Shown piece by piece: positions 26,623 to 34,738 of a stretch of DNA of 64,000 nucleotides (within the stretch, counting starts at the first letter, position 1; every line of letters starts with the position of its first letter). Origin of the DNA: Crocinitomicaceae bacterium (GTDB lineage Bacteria; Bacteroidota; Bacteroidia; Flavobacteriales_D; Crocinitomicaceae); contig JADJYC010000005.1 in assembly GCA_016719925.1 (NCBI GenBank), forward strand, positions 62,001-126,000. The letters are read 5' to 3'. The notes beneath the pieces were generated by a model. The model saw only the letters and a program-made list of their open reading frames with translations. It was not told the origin of the DNA and did not search any database. Both the position numbers and the translations under genes were made by a program.

Positions 26623-27241
26623 TCAGGGTATATTCAAATATTTATGTGTCTGGAGTGAAATGGTCCAATCCGTATTCTTTTTAACGTAATCAATCATGAT
26701 TGGTAACACTTCATTTCTTTTATCCCATTCCGGCTGAATATAAAGTTTACAATTGGTATTTACTTTTGTTTTCAGTTCCTCTCCCCACACCAGATCATGT
26801 TTGTTAAATATAATCATTTTCAGTTCATTCGCTTTTTGAAAATTAGATTCCAGGGGTTGTTTGAATTTTTTAGGAGACAAACAAATCCAGTCAAAATCAC
26901 CTTTCAGTTCATACGCACCTGAAGTTTCAATGGCAATTTCTATGCCTGATTCATGAAGTTTGTTGGTAAGAAGATTAAGGTCATACATTGCAGGTTCACC
27001 GCCGGTAATTACAGCAAAATCTGCCCCTGCAACTTTTAGACGGTTTACAATTTCAGAAACAGAAATTGCGGGATGTTTTGACGCATCCCAGCTTTCTTTT
27101 GACATGACAACAGTGACAACCAACATCACTACCAGCCAAACGAATAAAGTAAGCAGGACGGCCGGAATAAAATCCTTCACCCTGAAGAGAATAAAAATCT
27201 TCCATTAACGGAAGTAAATCTTCCTTTTTCTCTGTCATCAA
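26623..27241 (-). CDS. queE: 7-carboxy-7-deazaguanine synthase QueE (frameshift and altered Cys motif)
   Basis: Radical SAM enzyme of queuosine/7-deazaguanine synthesis. FYSLQGEGFYSGRPAYFIRL is the conserved N-terminus, ITGGEPAMYDLNLL the SAM-binding region, and ETSGAYEL, DWICLSPKKFK and LYIQPEWDKR follow, typical of QueE. One extra T at 27097-27100 breaks the frame after the Cys motif; removing it gives 205 residues. The CX3CX2C loop, expected as GCDVGCHWCD, reads GSDVGCHCCH: the first Cys is Ser and two further residues differ. That would abolish the iron-sulfur cluster. With the adjacent indel this suggests a low-quality patch or a damaged gene. Confidence 0.8.
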
Positions 27242-27245
27242 AAAA

Positions 27246-28102
27246 TTAATGCGTGGTAGTCATTGTTTCAGGAACACAGATAATAAAATCTGCAATGCCC
27301 TTGTTTGATTCATCCAGTGATTCAATATTTTCCTGAGTAACAGTTGAGATAGTCATCATAGACTCAGCTGCAGCGTATTTTTTAAGATAATGTAAAATTC
27401 CTTCATAGTTGTCTGAGTGATACGCTCCGTTGTAGTGAAGAAAGGTTCCGTCAGTGGTCATGTTTTTATTGATGAAATAAGCCATGGTAGCATCTTTGAT
27501 TGCCTGGGCTACCGCCATGTTATAACCTCCGTGTTCAGAATGGAGTAATTCTTTATAACAATTTACCGTTGTATCAAACTGAAATTCATTGATTGGAACT
27601 ACATACGATTTTGCAAGATCAGTAAGATTATTCAAAGACTCCAATCCTTTTTTGAAAACCATACTTGCATATCTTCTTGGAATATTTGTAGCGACAAATT
27701 TTAACTTGTTTGCTTTTGCAAATTCAAAAAGTGGTTTGTAATCTGTATTGTAATTTGACCAGAGACGTACTTCTTCAGAAAAACTTTTTTCAGAAATATA
27801 TCCGTTCAGATATTCATCCATGATATACTGATTGTCTGCTTCAAACATTTCTGCCCCTAAAATCAAATTGCTTTTTTTGGATGCATACATAGATTTGGTT
27901 AATTCGAACTGAAGCCAGTGAGAAATTGGATTATTGTGATATTCTCCAAAAAACACGTAAGATCTTTCATTGGCCATTTTCGCCATCTTCTCAAAATCAG
28001 CTTCGCCTCCCTTTGAATTATAAATAACATACGCAGGCTGACCTTTGGCTGAAAGATTCATCATTGAAATCAATGCCGCAAAAAGGAATACAATTTTTTC
28101 AT
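27246..28102 (-). CDS. ChaN-family (DUF399-like) heme-binding lipoprotein-like protein (one frameshift)
   Basis: Restoring one A in the run at 28094-28099 gives a start at ATG 28102 with signal peptide MKKIVFLFAALISMMNLSAKG; the protein then has 285 residues. VFFGEYHNNPISHWLQFEL and LILGAEMFEADNQYIMDEYL match the ChaN family (G-E-x-H and E-M-F motifs), which binds heme in iron-uptake contexts. QAIKDATMAYFI and FLHYNGAYHSDNYEGILHYL are further typical segments. No Cys lies at the signal cleavage site, so it is probably periplasmic and soluble. It follows queE upstream by only 4 bp on the same strand but is unlikely to share its function. Confidence 0.7.
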
Positions 28103-28131
28103 GGAGGAAATGATTAAGTTTAGTTAATAAT

Positions 28132-28139
28132 CAAAAATA
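28132..28139 (-). promoter_or_regulatory. Candidate -7 box TATTTTTG upstream of the ChaN-like gene
   Basis: On the minus strand this matches TAnnTTTG, 29 bp before the proposed ATG at 28102. I see no TTTG at the matching -33 distance. Confidence 0.3.
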
Positions 28140-28184
28140 GTGGTTTTTCTGAGCTTGAACCGGCACAATCACTCTTAACTAATC

Positions 28185-29060
28185 TTAAATTCCTAAAAGA
28201 TTGAATAAACGGTCATTAGAGATTAATACAAATATGGCAACCGGAAACAGCACGTAAATCGATACAAGTCGCCAGACTGAAAACCGGAGAACGGGTTTTT
28301 TGTATATCACAAGCAATAAAGGAACAAGCAGAAAAAACTGCACCAGCGGAAAAACACCATACATGGAATTGAATGAAATGGTTGAATACAACTGGTATTT
28401 ATCAAACTCATCAAACTGAATCATTTTTTGAGAGTGAATACGTTCATCAATTTCAGGCGGAAAAACAACAACACTGATTGCTTTGAGATCATTGAATAAA
28501 TAACTGCGTGTGCCTCTTATCTGACCATAATAGTCCTGTATCCAGTAATCCGGTTCATTAATGCGAAAACTTTCATCATGCGTATTTATGGTATGAAACG
28601 GGCGTATGTAAGAAGCTTCCCGGGGTGAAATAGTTTCATACGATCCAACAGCAAAATAATCGATAATCAACATCAGAGAAACCGCAAAAGAATAATACGC
28701 CCCCATTTTAAACCAGGTCCATTTCCAGCCGGTGGTTATCATTCTGAAATAAGCGGCATCTTTTCTTGCTTCTTCTTCCTGCTGAAACTTGTATCGTGCT
28801 TTTGCGGCAGCAACCTTGGCAGCAAGAATTTCTGCATCTGACTTAAAGCCTGTTTTGGTTTCAGTAAAAGATTGCGGTAATGCAGTCAGCACTTCATACG
28901 TCTCGGTGATCTGAATAAACATGGCGTGCGCATTGGCTGAATCATTTTTATCCGGATGATATTTCAGCGCCATTTTACGGTACGCCTTTTTGATAGTTTT
29001 TATATTATCAGTTGGCTGAATTCCTAAAAGCTGAAAATACCGCAAACGCTCATTGATCAT
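28185..29060 (-). CDS. Membrane-anchored J-domain protein
   Basis: The start is placed at ATG 29060 (MINERLRYFQLLGI); the longer frame overlaps the upstream gene's stop and reads as non-coding. The J-domain covers about residues 1-70: YFQLLGIQPTDN, KTIKKAYRKMALKYHPDKND with the essential HPD tripeptide, and FIQITETYEVL. A coiled coil of basic/acidic residues (about 85-125) follows, then a transmembrane helix (YYSFAVSLMLIIDYFAV), an ectodomain of about 100 residues, and two closing helices. J-domains recruit and stimulate DnaK; here recruitment would be to the membrane. It lies 2 bp after a paralogue lacking the J-domain. Confidence 0.75.
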   Translation of the reverse strand: MINERLRYFQLLGIQPTDNIKTIKKAYRKMALKYHPDKNDSANAHAMFIQITETYEVLTALPQSFTETKTGFKSDAEILAAKVAAAKARYKFQQEEEARKDAAYFRMITTGWKWTWFKMGAYYSFAVSLMLIIDYFAVGSYETISPREASYIRPFHTINTHDESFRINEPDYWIQDYYGQIRGTRSYLFNDLKAISVVVFPPEIDERIHSQKMIQFDEFDKYQLYSTISFNSMYGVFPLVQFFLLVPLLLVIYKKPVLRFSVWRLVSIYVLFPVAIFVLISNDRLFNLLGI

Positions 29061-29062
29061 GA

Positions 29063-29692
29063 CTAATGTCCAAAGGGTACCAGTTCTATAATACCAAAGG
29101 TTACAAAAAGTAAAAACACACTGGCCGGAAAAATTAAAATCAGACAAAGCATACGTCCGAATTTAAAGAGCGGTGAAGGCCTTTTATACCAGACAATAAA
29201 TACCGGAATCAATAAGATAATCTGAATAAAAATGAAATAAGAGTAGATTGAATTGAATTTCCATTCTTCATAATCCGTGTATTTCAGCGGAGTTTTAGAA
29301 TCCTGATAGGCAGAGGTCCAGATCAGATATTTATCTGCTCCAAAAATGGGTGATTCCACCACGCGGAAAGATGTATCAATAAATCCGGTTATTTCAGTGT
29401 ATAATGGAGTGTAATAGGAATCATCAATTTTAATTAATGCTTCAGCATACAAAACCTGTGAAGGCGGAATTTTTCTGATTTCACCGTCAACCAATGTTTC
29501 AAATGTGATCAATGCAGCCAGAGCAAGACAATAAAAACTGAAGATTTTAAAAATTTTCCAGTTTTGACCAGAGCTGATTTTCAGAAAATATTCTTCTTCC
29601 TTTTTTTGTTCTTTTTCTTTTTGAGCAGCTGCGAGTTCACGTGCGCGCTGCATTTTTTCTTCTACAGAAAGATTTTTGGGAGGGGTTTTCAT
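29063..29692 (-). CDS. J-less paralogue of the membrane J-domain protein
   Basis: About 209 residues from ATG 29692 (MKTPPKNLSVEEKMQRAREL). It repeats the layout of the following gene without the J-domain: a charged coiled coil, a G-x-x-W-x-x-F-K junction (SGQNWKIFKIFSFYCLA), one transmembrane helix, an ectodomain of about 100 residues containing a YEEWKFNSIYSYF segment, then two helices (IFIQIILLIPVFIVWYKRP and LCLILIFPASVFLLFVTF). The corresponding junction in the J-protein is TGWKWTWFKMGAYYSFA. The 2-bp spacing implies one transcript and probably one complex. No family name is known to me. Confidence 0.65.
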   Translation of the reverse strand: MKTPPKNLSVEEKMQRARELAAAQKEKEQKKEEEYFLKISSGQNWKIFKIFSFYCLALAALITFETLVDGEIRKIPPSQVLYAEALIKIDDSYYTPLYTEITGFIDTSFRVVESPIFGADKYLIWTSAYQDSKTPLKYTDYEEWKFNSIYSYFIFIQIILLIPVFIVWYKRPSPLFKFGRMLCLILIFPASVFLLFVTFGIIELVPFGH

Positions 29693-29805
29693 AGAGACTA
29701 ATTTAATGAAGATCAACTATACCGGACCAACAAAATGAAAAGGGATCTTTTACAATAAACGAATTAGATTTCTAAAATCTATTAGAAATGAGGGTCATGC
29801 AGCAA

Positions 29806-30732
29806 TTAATTTTCTTTACAAAACCTAAAAGTCATTTTCTCTTCTGGTCCATAAACTGTAATAATATATAAACCCGCATGCAGATCTGAAATTTCAATCG
29901 TATGCTGATCTATTTCTCCCCTGAGGACTTGGTGTCCCTCCATTGAAAATATAACGTACTCCTGCAGATTACCCTTAATATAAATTTGATCTGAGACAGG
30001 ATTCGGATAAATAATCACGGATGATTGAACAAACTCATTTGTGACGAGAAGATTTACATAATTGCAGGAATCAACGATGCCCGTTTCATAATGACCAATG
30101 AAAGTATCATCATAGCAACGTAGTCCTGAGGGACAGCTATAATCAGCTACAGGACCATCAATAATAAAAGTACTTATCATATTACTCAAATCACCAATAT
30201 ATTCTACGATTTGCGTAGGGTAATTACCAGTTATGTCATCAAACATCCAGTCATCTTCAAAACCTATTGGCTCCAAATGAACGTATAATCTTTTTAGCGG
30301 AATAGCATTGATTGTAATAATATCAGTAGAATCGACAACAGTTTTTATTGTATCGATGTCACCAGTGAAAGAGTTACCTTGAAACCAATAATACCAGAAC
30401 TCACCAGGAGATGAATCAAAATCATAAAGTAATCGGAATTCAGACGAATCAAAATCATAGAAAAACACAGAATCATTTGAATAATAGGTGTACTCTTGAT
30501 TTGGTCTTGAGTATGGCTCATAAGATTTTGATTTCTGAATTTTCCGACATGAAATTCCATCTATTACCGTGTCTGCAATTGATTCGAACACACTATAACC
30601 TGAGCCTGGTATTCCAAACCACCCGGTTGAAACGTTGTAATTATAATGCCATGTTGCGCCAATGGGAGCCCATTCTTGTGAAAATCCAGTTACTGAAAAT
30701 AAAGTATAAAATACCAACAGGTGTTTTTTCAT
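29806..30732 (-). CDS. Secreted protein with T9SS type A sorting domain
   Basis: A 308-residue protein with a signal peptide (HLLVFYTLFSVTGFSQ). The C-terminal 75 residues form a T9SS type A (Por secretion) sorting domain: VIIYPNPVSDQIYIKGN, YVIFSMEGHQVLRGEI, ISDLHAGLYIITV and a final basic tail. It would be exported across the outer membrane by the type IX system and attached or released. The mature part (WAPIGATWHYNYN, many Tyr/Asp, CPSGLRCYDDT with two Cys) resembles small beta-rich Bacteroidota surface proteins of unknown function. A 14-bp hairpin terminator of the rplT operon lies just upstream. Confidence 0.8.
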   Translation of the reverse strand: MKKHLLVFYTLFSVTGFSQEWAPIGATWHYNYNVSTGWFGIPGSGYSVFESIADTVIDGISCRKIQKSKSYEPYSRPNQEYTYYSNDSVFFYDFDSSEFRLLYDFDSSPGEFWYYWFQGNSFTGDIDTIKTVVDSTDIITINAIPLKRLYVHLEPIGFEDDWMFDDITGNYPTQIVEYIGDLSNMISTFIIDGPVADYSCPSGLRCYDDTFIGHYETGIVDSCNYVNLLVTNEFVQSSVIIYPNPVSDQIYIKGNLQEYVIFSMEGHQVLRGEIDQHTIEISDLHAGLYIITVYGPEEKMTFRFCKEN

Positions 30733-30783
30733 TTGATTCAGATTTTGTTAACAAAAGGTAAGATATAATTATTTTCCTTTTGT

Positions 30784-30824
30784 ATGATAAAAAAACCGCC
30801 CCGACATTTCTGTCAGGGCGGTTT
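30784..30824 (-). terminator. Intrinsic terminator of the thrS-infC-rpmI-rplT operon
   Basis: The arms AAACCGCCCCGACA (30793-30806) and TGTCAGGGCGGTTT (30811-30824) form a 14-bp stem with one mismatch around a four-base loop. On the minus strand the stem runs straight into a T-run. It lies 32 bp after the rplT stop. Confidence 0.85.
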
Positions 30825-30855
30825 CAAAAATTAGTTGAGAGATGAATTGTCTTAT

Positions 30856-31200
30856 TTATTTTACAGAATCAACAACAGCTTTAAAAGCTTGTGGGTGATT
30901 TAAAGCTAAATCAGCCAATACTTTTCTGTTCAATTTGATTCCTTTTTTATTCACTTTTCCGATGAAAACTGAATAGCTCATACCATGTGTACGTGCTCCG
31001 GCGTTGATACGCTGAATCCACATTCCACGGAATGAACGTTTCTTTTGTTTACGTCCTGCAAACGCATGAACGAGTCCTTTTTCAATTGCATTTTTAGCAA
31101 CTGTCCAGACATTTTTCTTTCTTCCCCAGTAACCTTTGGCGAGCTTCATGAAGCGTTTTCTTCTTGCTCTTGAGGCCACTGCATTGACTGATCTTGGCAT
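30856..31200 (-). CDS. rplT: 50S ribosomal protein L20
   Basis: A 114-residue basic ribosomal protein required early in 50S assembly. The signature N-terminus MPRSVNAVASRARRKRFMKL, the KGYWGRKKNVW segment, and RDLWIQRIN-like RGMWIQRINAGAR are all present, with the C-terminal globular part (NRKVLADLALNHPQAFKAVV). It is full length. It closes the thrS-infC-rpmI operon. The 135-bp spacer to rpmI can fold (see 31217-31266), and L20 is known in other bacteria to repress its own operon by binding mRNA. Confidence 0.97.
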   Translation of the reverse strand: MPRSVNAVASRARRKRFMKLAKGYWGRKKNVWTVAKNAIEKGLVHAFAGRKQKKRSFRGMWIQRINAGARTHGMSYSVFIGKVNKKGIKLNRKVLADLALNHPQAFKAVVDSVK

Positions 31201-31216
31201 AATTTTAAATTGTTTT

Positions 31217-31266
31217 GGTAAACGGTGCGCTTTTGTTTTTTAGTGCGGCTTAGGTACGCATTTACC
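31217..31266 (-). promoter_or_regulatory. Possible structured leader before rplT
   Basis: GGTAAA (31217-31222) can pair with TTTACC (31261-31266), extended by TGCG (31226-31229) with CGCA (31257-31260), just upstream of the rplT start. The rpmI-rplT spacer is unusually long at 135 bp. An L20-binding leader is plausible by analogy with E. coli and Bacillus, but nothing here proves it. Confidence 0.3.
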
Positions 31267-31335
31267 GGGTTTTTTAACTTAACCATTTCCCGTTCAGCCT
31301 TTCATTGCTTTCGCTTTGTCAGACCGGGAATTCAA

Positions 31336-31530
31336 TTACATCAGTAATTGTTCTTTCACGCTCTTCATGTCGGCTTTGTGAACCAAACCGTCTTTTGTAA
31401 GGCGTGCTTTTCTTTTCGTTGACTTTTTTGTCAAAATGTGGCGTTTGAAAGCGTGCTTTCTTTTAATCTTGCCACTTCCGGTTACCGTGAATCGCTTCTT
31501 GGCACTGGATTTTGTTTTCATTTTTGGCAT
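31336..31530 (-). CDS. rpmI: 50S ribosomal protein L35
   Basis: A 64-residue, very basic protein, full length. MPKMKTKSSAKKRFTVTGSG and KIKRKHAFKRHILTKKSTK are diagnostic of L35. It stands in the conserved order thrS-infC-rpmI-rplT, 22 bp downstream of infC. The start is preceded by AAAAAGGAT, a weak Shine-Dalgarno. Confidence 0.97.
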   Translation of the reverse strand: MPKMKTKSSAKKRFTVTGSGKIKRKHAFKRHILTKKSTKRKARLTKDGLVHKADMKSVKEQLLM

Positions 31531-31552
31531 CTTCTATCCTTTTTTATCTCAA

Positions 31553-32161
31553 CTAATTATTTACTTTTTCAATCAGCACCCTGAGGTTCTCGAAGGGTGC
31601 GTTATTTTTCTTCGGGTTGATCATCATGATCATTTTCTTTCCGTCCAGTTTAGGTAATTGCTCTACCGCTCCAAATTCTTCCAGCTCCTGAGCAAAACGC
31701 AGCAACAGAATTTCTCCCCTGTCTTTGAAAACAATAGCGCGTCCTTTAAAGAATACGTATGCTTTCACTTTTGATCCTTCTTTCAAAAAAGCCTTGGCGT
31801 GATTCAGTTTGAAATTGAAATCGTGTTCTTCGGTATTTGGTCCGAAGCGGATTTCTTTTACTACAACCTGTGCCTGTTTGGCTTTAATTTCTTTTTGTTT
31901 CTTTTTTTGTTCGTAGAGGAACTTTTTATAGTCAACAATCTTACAAACCGGTGGCACGGCATTGGGTGATATCTCTACCAGATCCAATTCTGATTCCTGC
32001 GCTTTTTTAAGTGCATCACGAACAGACATAACGTCTGCTCCTCCGTCCCATACCACACGCACTTCAGTAGCGGTGATACGTTCATTAATACGATGTAATT
32101 CTTCCTTCTGTTTAAAAGGTCTTCTTCCTTCGTACCTTCTGGGTTGTGTTTCGTAAGCTAT
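31553..32161 (-). CDS. infC: Translation initiation factor IF-3, apparent AUA start
   Basis: Monitors start codons and keeps the 30S subunit free. Conserved segments are INERITATEVRVVWDGG at the N-domain, SELDLVEISPNAVPPVCKI at the linker helix, and KEIRFGPNTEEHDFNFKLNH with KVKAYVFFKGRAIVFK in the C-domain. The first ATG in frame (32062) would remove the start of the N-domain. The reading continues upstream as AYETQPRRYEGRRPFKQKEE to an ATA at 32161, 8 bp behind AAAGGAGG. Non-AUG starts are the rule for infC and mediate autoregulation. With the ATA start the protein has 202 residues, a normal IF-3 size. Confidence 0.92.
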   Translation of the reverse strand: MAYETQPRRYEGRRPFKQKEELHRINERITATEVRVVWDGGADVMSVRDALKKAQESELDLVEISPNAVPPVCKIVDYKKFLYEQKKKQKEIKAKQAQVVVKEIRFGPNTEEHDFNFKLNHAKAFLKEGSKVKAYVFFKGRAIVFKDRGEILLLRFAQELEEFGAVEQLPKLDGKKMIMMINPKKNNAPFENLRVLIEKVNN

Positions 32162-32169
32162 AGTTCGTT

Positions 32170-32177
32170 CCTCCTTT
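32170..32177 (-). promoter_or_regulatory. Strong Shine-Dalgarno AAAGGAGG of infC
   Basis: Eight bases complementary to the 3' end of 16S rRNA, with an 8-base spacing to the ATA codon. It decides the infC start. Such strong Shine-Dalgarno sites are unusual in Bacteroidota; I saw no comparable one before the other genes in this window. Confidence 0.75.
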
Positions 32178-32183
32178 CTTGAG

Positions 32184-34118
32184 TTATTCTAATTCTTTGT
32201 TAACCTCTCTGGTCATAAAATCAGCAAATTCAGCAATAGTCATAGTTCCCAGATCTCCTTCTCCCTGCTTTCTCACTCCTACCAAACCTGCTTCTGCTTC
32301 TTTCTCCCCGACAATGAGCATGAATGGAATTTTCATCACTTCATTGTCACGGATTTTTTTACCAATTTTTTCGTTCCTTTCGTCAACGAAGCCGCGAATA
32401 TCGGAATTATTTAGGACTTCCAATACTTTTTGGGCGTAATCGTTATATTTTTCGCTTATCGGAAGAATTGCAACCTGATCTGAAGTCAGCCACAGCGGGA
32501 ATTTTCCGGCACAATGTTCTATCAAAACTGCCACAAACCGTTCCATAGAGCCAAACGGCGCACGGTGAATCATAACCGGACGATGGCGCTCATTATCAGC
32601 TCCAACATATTCAAGTTCAAACCGCTCAGGTAAATTATAATCTACCTGTATAGTACCTAACTGCCATTCACGGTTAAGGGCATCCTTCACCATAAAATCC
32701 AGTTTGGGACCATAGAAAGCCGCTTCGCCATATTCCACCACCGTTTTTAATCCTTTCTCTGCGGCAGCTTCAATAATTGATCTTTCAGCTTTATCCCAGT
32801 TTTCATCAGAGCCAATATATTTTTCAGGATTATTTGGATCTCTCAAAGAAATCTGTGCCTGGAAATTTTCAAATTTTAATGTCTTGAAAATGTACAAAAC
32901 CAGATCGATCACTTTTTTAAATTCTTCTTTCACCTGATCAGGCGTACAAAACAAATGCGCATCATCCTGTGTAAATCCTCTAACCCTTGTCAGACCATGT
33001 AATTCACCGCTTTGTTCATACCGGTAAACCGTACCAAACTCTGCAAACCGAACCGGAAGATCTTTATAACTGCGCGGTTTACTTTTGTAAATTTCACAAT
33101 GATGCGGACAGTTCATTGGTTTCAGCATGAACTCTTCGCCTTCATTTGGAGTTGTAATTGATCTGAATGAATCAGCTCCGTATTTTGCAAAGTGACCAGA
33201 AGTTACATATAATTCTTTTCCTCCGATATGCGGTGTAATTACCGGTTGATATCCTGCTTTGCGCTGTGCTTTTTTCAGGAAATTTTCGAGACGTTCACGC
33301 AGCTGCGCTCCTTTTGGAAGCCACAGCGGAAGACCCATTCCTACTTTCTGAGAAAACGTAAAAAGTTCAAGTTCTTTACCGAGTTTACGATGATCTCTTT
33401 TTTTAGCTTCTTCCAGTAAAGTCAGATAATCGGTCAGATCTTTTGCTTTAGGAAAAGTAATTCCGTAGATACGGGTAAGCTGTTTGTTTTTTTCATCACC
33501 ACGCCAGTAAGCCCCGGCGATTGACATAAGTTTTACCGCTTTAATAAATCCGGTATTTGGGATATGTGGCCCACGGCATAGATCTGTAAAATTGCCCTGT
33601 GTATAAAATGTAATGGTACCGTCCTGCAAACCATCAATCAATTCCAGTTTATACGGATCAGCCTTTTCAGTAAAATATTTTATGGCATCCGCTTTTGAAA
33701 CTTCTTTACGCACGTAAGGATTTTTCTGAGCAGCCAGTTCAGTCATCTTCTTTTCTATTTCCGGAAGATTAGAATCTGAAATGGAATGAGAACCTAAGTC
33801 AATGTCATAATAAAATCCATCTTCCACCGGCGGACCAATTGCCAGTTTTACGCCGGGATAAAGCGCTTCAATTGCCTCAGCCATTAAGTGCGCAGAGGAA
33901 TGCCACATAGCCATTTTTCCGCCTTCATCATTCCACGTCAATAATTTGAGCATGGTTTTTTCAGGCAAAGCACGGTTGGCATCAATGACTTCTCCGTTTA
34001 CTTCAGCAGCAAGTACGTTTCTTGCCAGTCCTTCACTGATGCTGAGTGCGACATCCATTGCTGTAGCGCCGTTTTGATATTCTCTGACAGATCCGTCAGG
34101 TAGTGTAACTTGAATCAT
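32184..34118 (-). CDS. thrS: Threonyl-tRNA synthetase
   Basis: A 644-residue class II synthetase. Domains in order are TGS (about 1-60, IQVTLPDGSVREY), the editing domain with the HSSAHLMAEAI motif (Zn/His site, near residue 75-90), the catalytic core with class II motif 2 (RFAEFGTVYRYEQSGELHGL), MNCPHHCEIY with the Zn-binding Cys/His, GSDENWDKAERSI, motif 3 (HRAPFGSMERFVAVLIEH), and a C-terminal anticodon-binding domain (QVAILPISEKYNDYAQKVL). Nothing is missing. It heads the thrS-infC-rpmI-rplT operon, with a gap of about 22 bp to infC. A TAATTTTG box precedes it, immediately after the terminator of the upstream gene. Confidence 0.97.
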   Translation of the reverse strand: MIQVTLPDGSVREYQNGATAMDVALSISEGLARNVLAAEVNGEVIDANRALPEKTMLKLLTWNDEGGKMAMWHSSAHLMAEAIEALYPGVKLAIGPPVEDGFYYDIDLGSHSISDSNLPEIEKKMTELAAQKNPYVRKEVSKADAIKYFTEKADPYKLELIDGLQDGTITFYTQGNFTDLCRGPHIPNTGFIKAVKLMSIAGAYWRGDEKNKQLTRIYGITFPKAKDLTDYLTLLEEAKKRDHRKLGKELELFTFSQKVGMGLPLWLPKGAQLRERLENFLKKAQRKAGYQPVITPHIGGKELYVTSGHFAKYGADSFRSITTPNEGEEFMLKPMNCPHHCEIYKSKPRSYKDLPVRFAEFGTVYRYEQSGELHGLTRVRGFTQDDAHLFCTPDQVKEEFKKVIDLVLYIFKTLKFENFQAQISLRDPNNPEKYIGSDENWDKAERSIIEAAAEKGLKTVVEYGEAAFYGPKLDFMVKDALNREWQLGTIQVDYNLPERFELEYVGADNERHRPVMIHRAPFGSMERFVAVLIEHCAGKFPLWLTSDQVAILPISEKYNDYAQKVLEVLNNSDIRGFVDERNEKIGKKIRDNEVMKIPFMLIVGEKEAEAGLVGVRKQGEGDLGTMTIAEFADFMTREVNKELE

Positions 34119-34136
34119 GTTTCTTTTAAAAGTGGT

Positions 34137-34145
34137 GCAAAATTA
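34137..34145 (-). promoter_or_regulatory. Candidate thrS operon promoter, -7 box TAATTTTGC
   Basis: An exact TAnnTTTG match followed by C, 19 bp before the thrS ATG. It directly abuts the T-run of the terminator at 34145-34178, so upstream termination and the new promoter are packed end to end. The -33 TTTG is not evident because the terminator stem occupies that position. Confidence 0.45.
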
Positions 34146-34178
34146 AAAAAAAAGCTCCTCTGCACTGAGCCGAGGAGC
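34145..34178 (-). terminator. Intrinsic terminator of the gene at 34203-34727
   Basis: GAGGAGC (34172-34178) and GCTCCTC (34154-34160) form a 7-bp stem with an 11-base loop, followed on the minus strand by nine T residues with little interruption. Confidence 0.75.
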
Positions 34179-34202
34179 CTGAAATGAATTTGGTTTTAAA
34201 TA

Positions 34203-34727
34203 TTACATTTTATAACCCATTACCAGAACCATTGCTCCGCGTTCTTTCATGGTAGGTGTTTTGTTTTCTGCTCCCGGTACACCTGGGATAGCATAACTAA
34301 CGAATACTCTTTTCAAACGACCGCCATTTGGTTTTTTGGTGTCATAGGCTTTCTGAAGTTCAGTAGTTTCAACAACAACATTTTTTCCCATCACACCGGT
34401 AAACTCTTTTAAAAGGATACGGCTTGTGATAGTTGCATCTTCATCATAAATCTGAACAGTGATATCATTTGGCAACGATTTACCATTGAATGAAAAACGA
34501 TAATCTGTCTGATTGAATAAATAAACCTCAACTTCTTTTGTTTGTTTATAAGTTTTGAAATTGAAGTAAGTTACTTTAGAACCATCATAACGATAAGGTT
34601 TCAATGCGTCTTTAGCTTCTACTTTTTGCGTTTCTATGTTTTCTTTAAATTCAGTCAGGTTTGCTGCAGTCTGAGCAAATAAAACCACAAAACAGAAGCT
34701 GGCTATAAATACAAAAGTCTTTTTCAT
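34203..34727 (-). CDS. Small secreted protein of unknown function
   Basis: 174 residues with a clear signal peptide (MKKTFVFIASFCFVVLFAQ). The mature part begins with a helical stretch (LTEFKENIETQKVEAKDALK), then a beta-rich domain (YFNFKTYKQTKEVEVYLFNQ, TVQIYDEDATITSRILLKEF) and ends near VMGYKM. No Cys occurs in the mature protein and no motif is recognised. It has its own terminator. It is probably periplasmic or secreted; conservation could be checked only by search. Confidence 0.6.
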   Translation of the reverse strand: MKKTFVFIASFCFVVLFAQTAANLTEFKENIETQKVEAKDALKPYRYDGSKVTYFNFKTYKQTKEVEVYLFNQTDYRFSFNGKSLPNDITVQIYDEDATITSRILLKEFTGVMGKNVVVETTELQKAYDTKKPNGGRLKRVFVSYAIPGVPGAENKTPTMKERGAMVLVMGYKM

Positions 34728-34738
34728 TGGTTTCAGAA

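Noticed and set aside
27053..27180. A membrane segment at the start of the second queE frame
   Set aside because: The hydrophobic stretch appears only when the gene is read in the wrong frame upstream of the frameshift; the true frame gives the QueE N-terminus.
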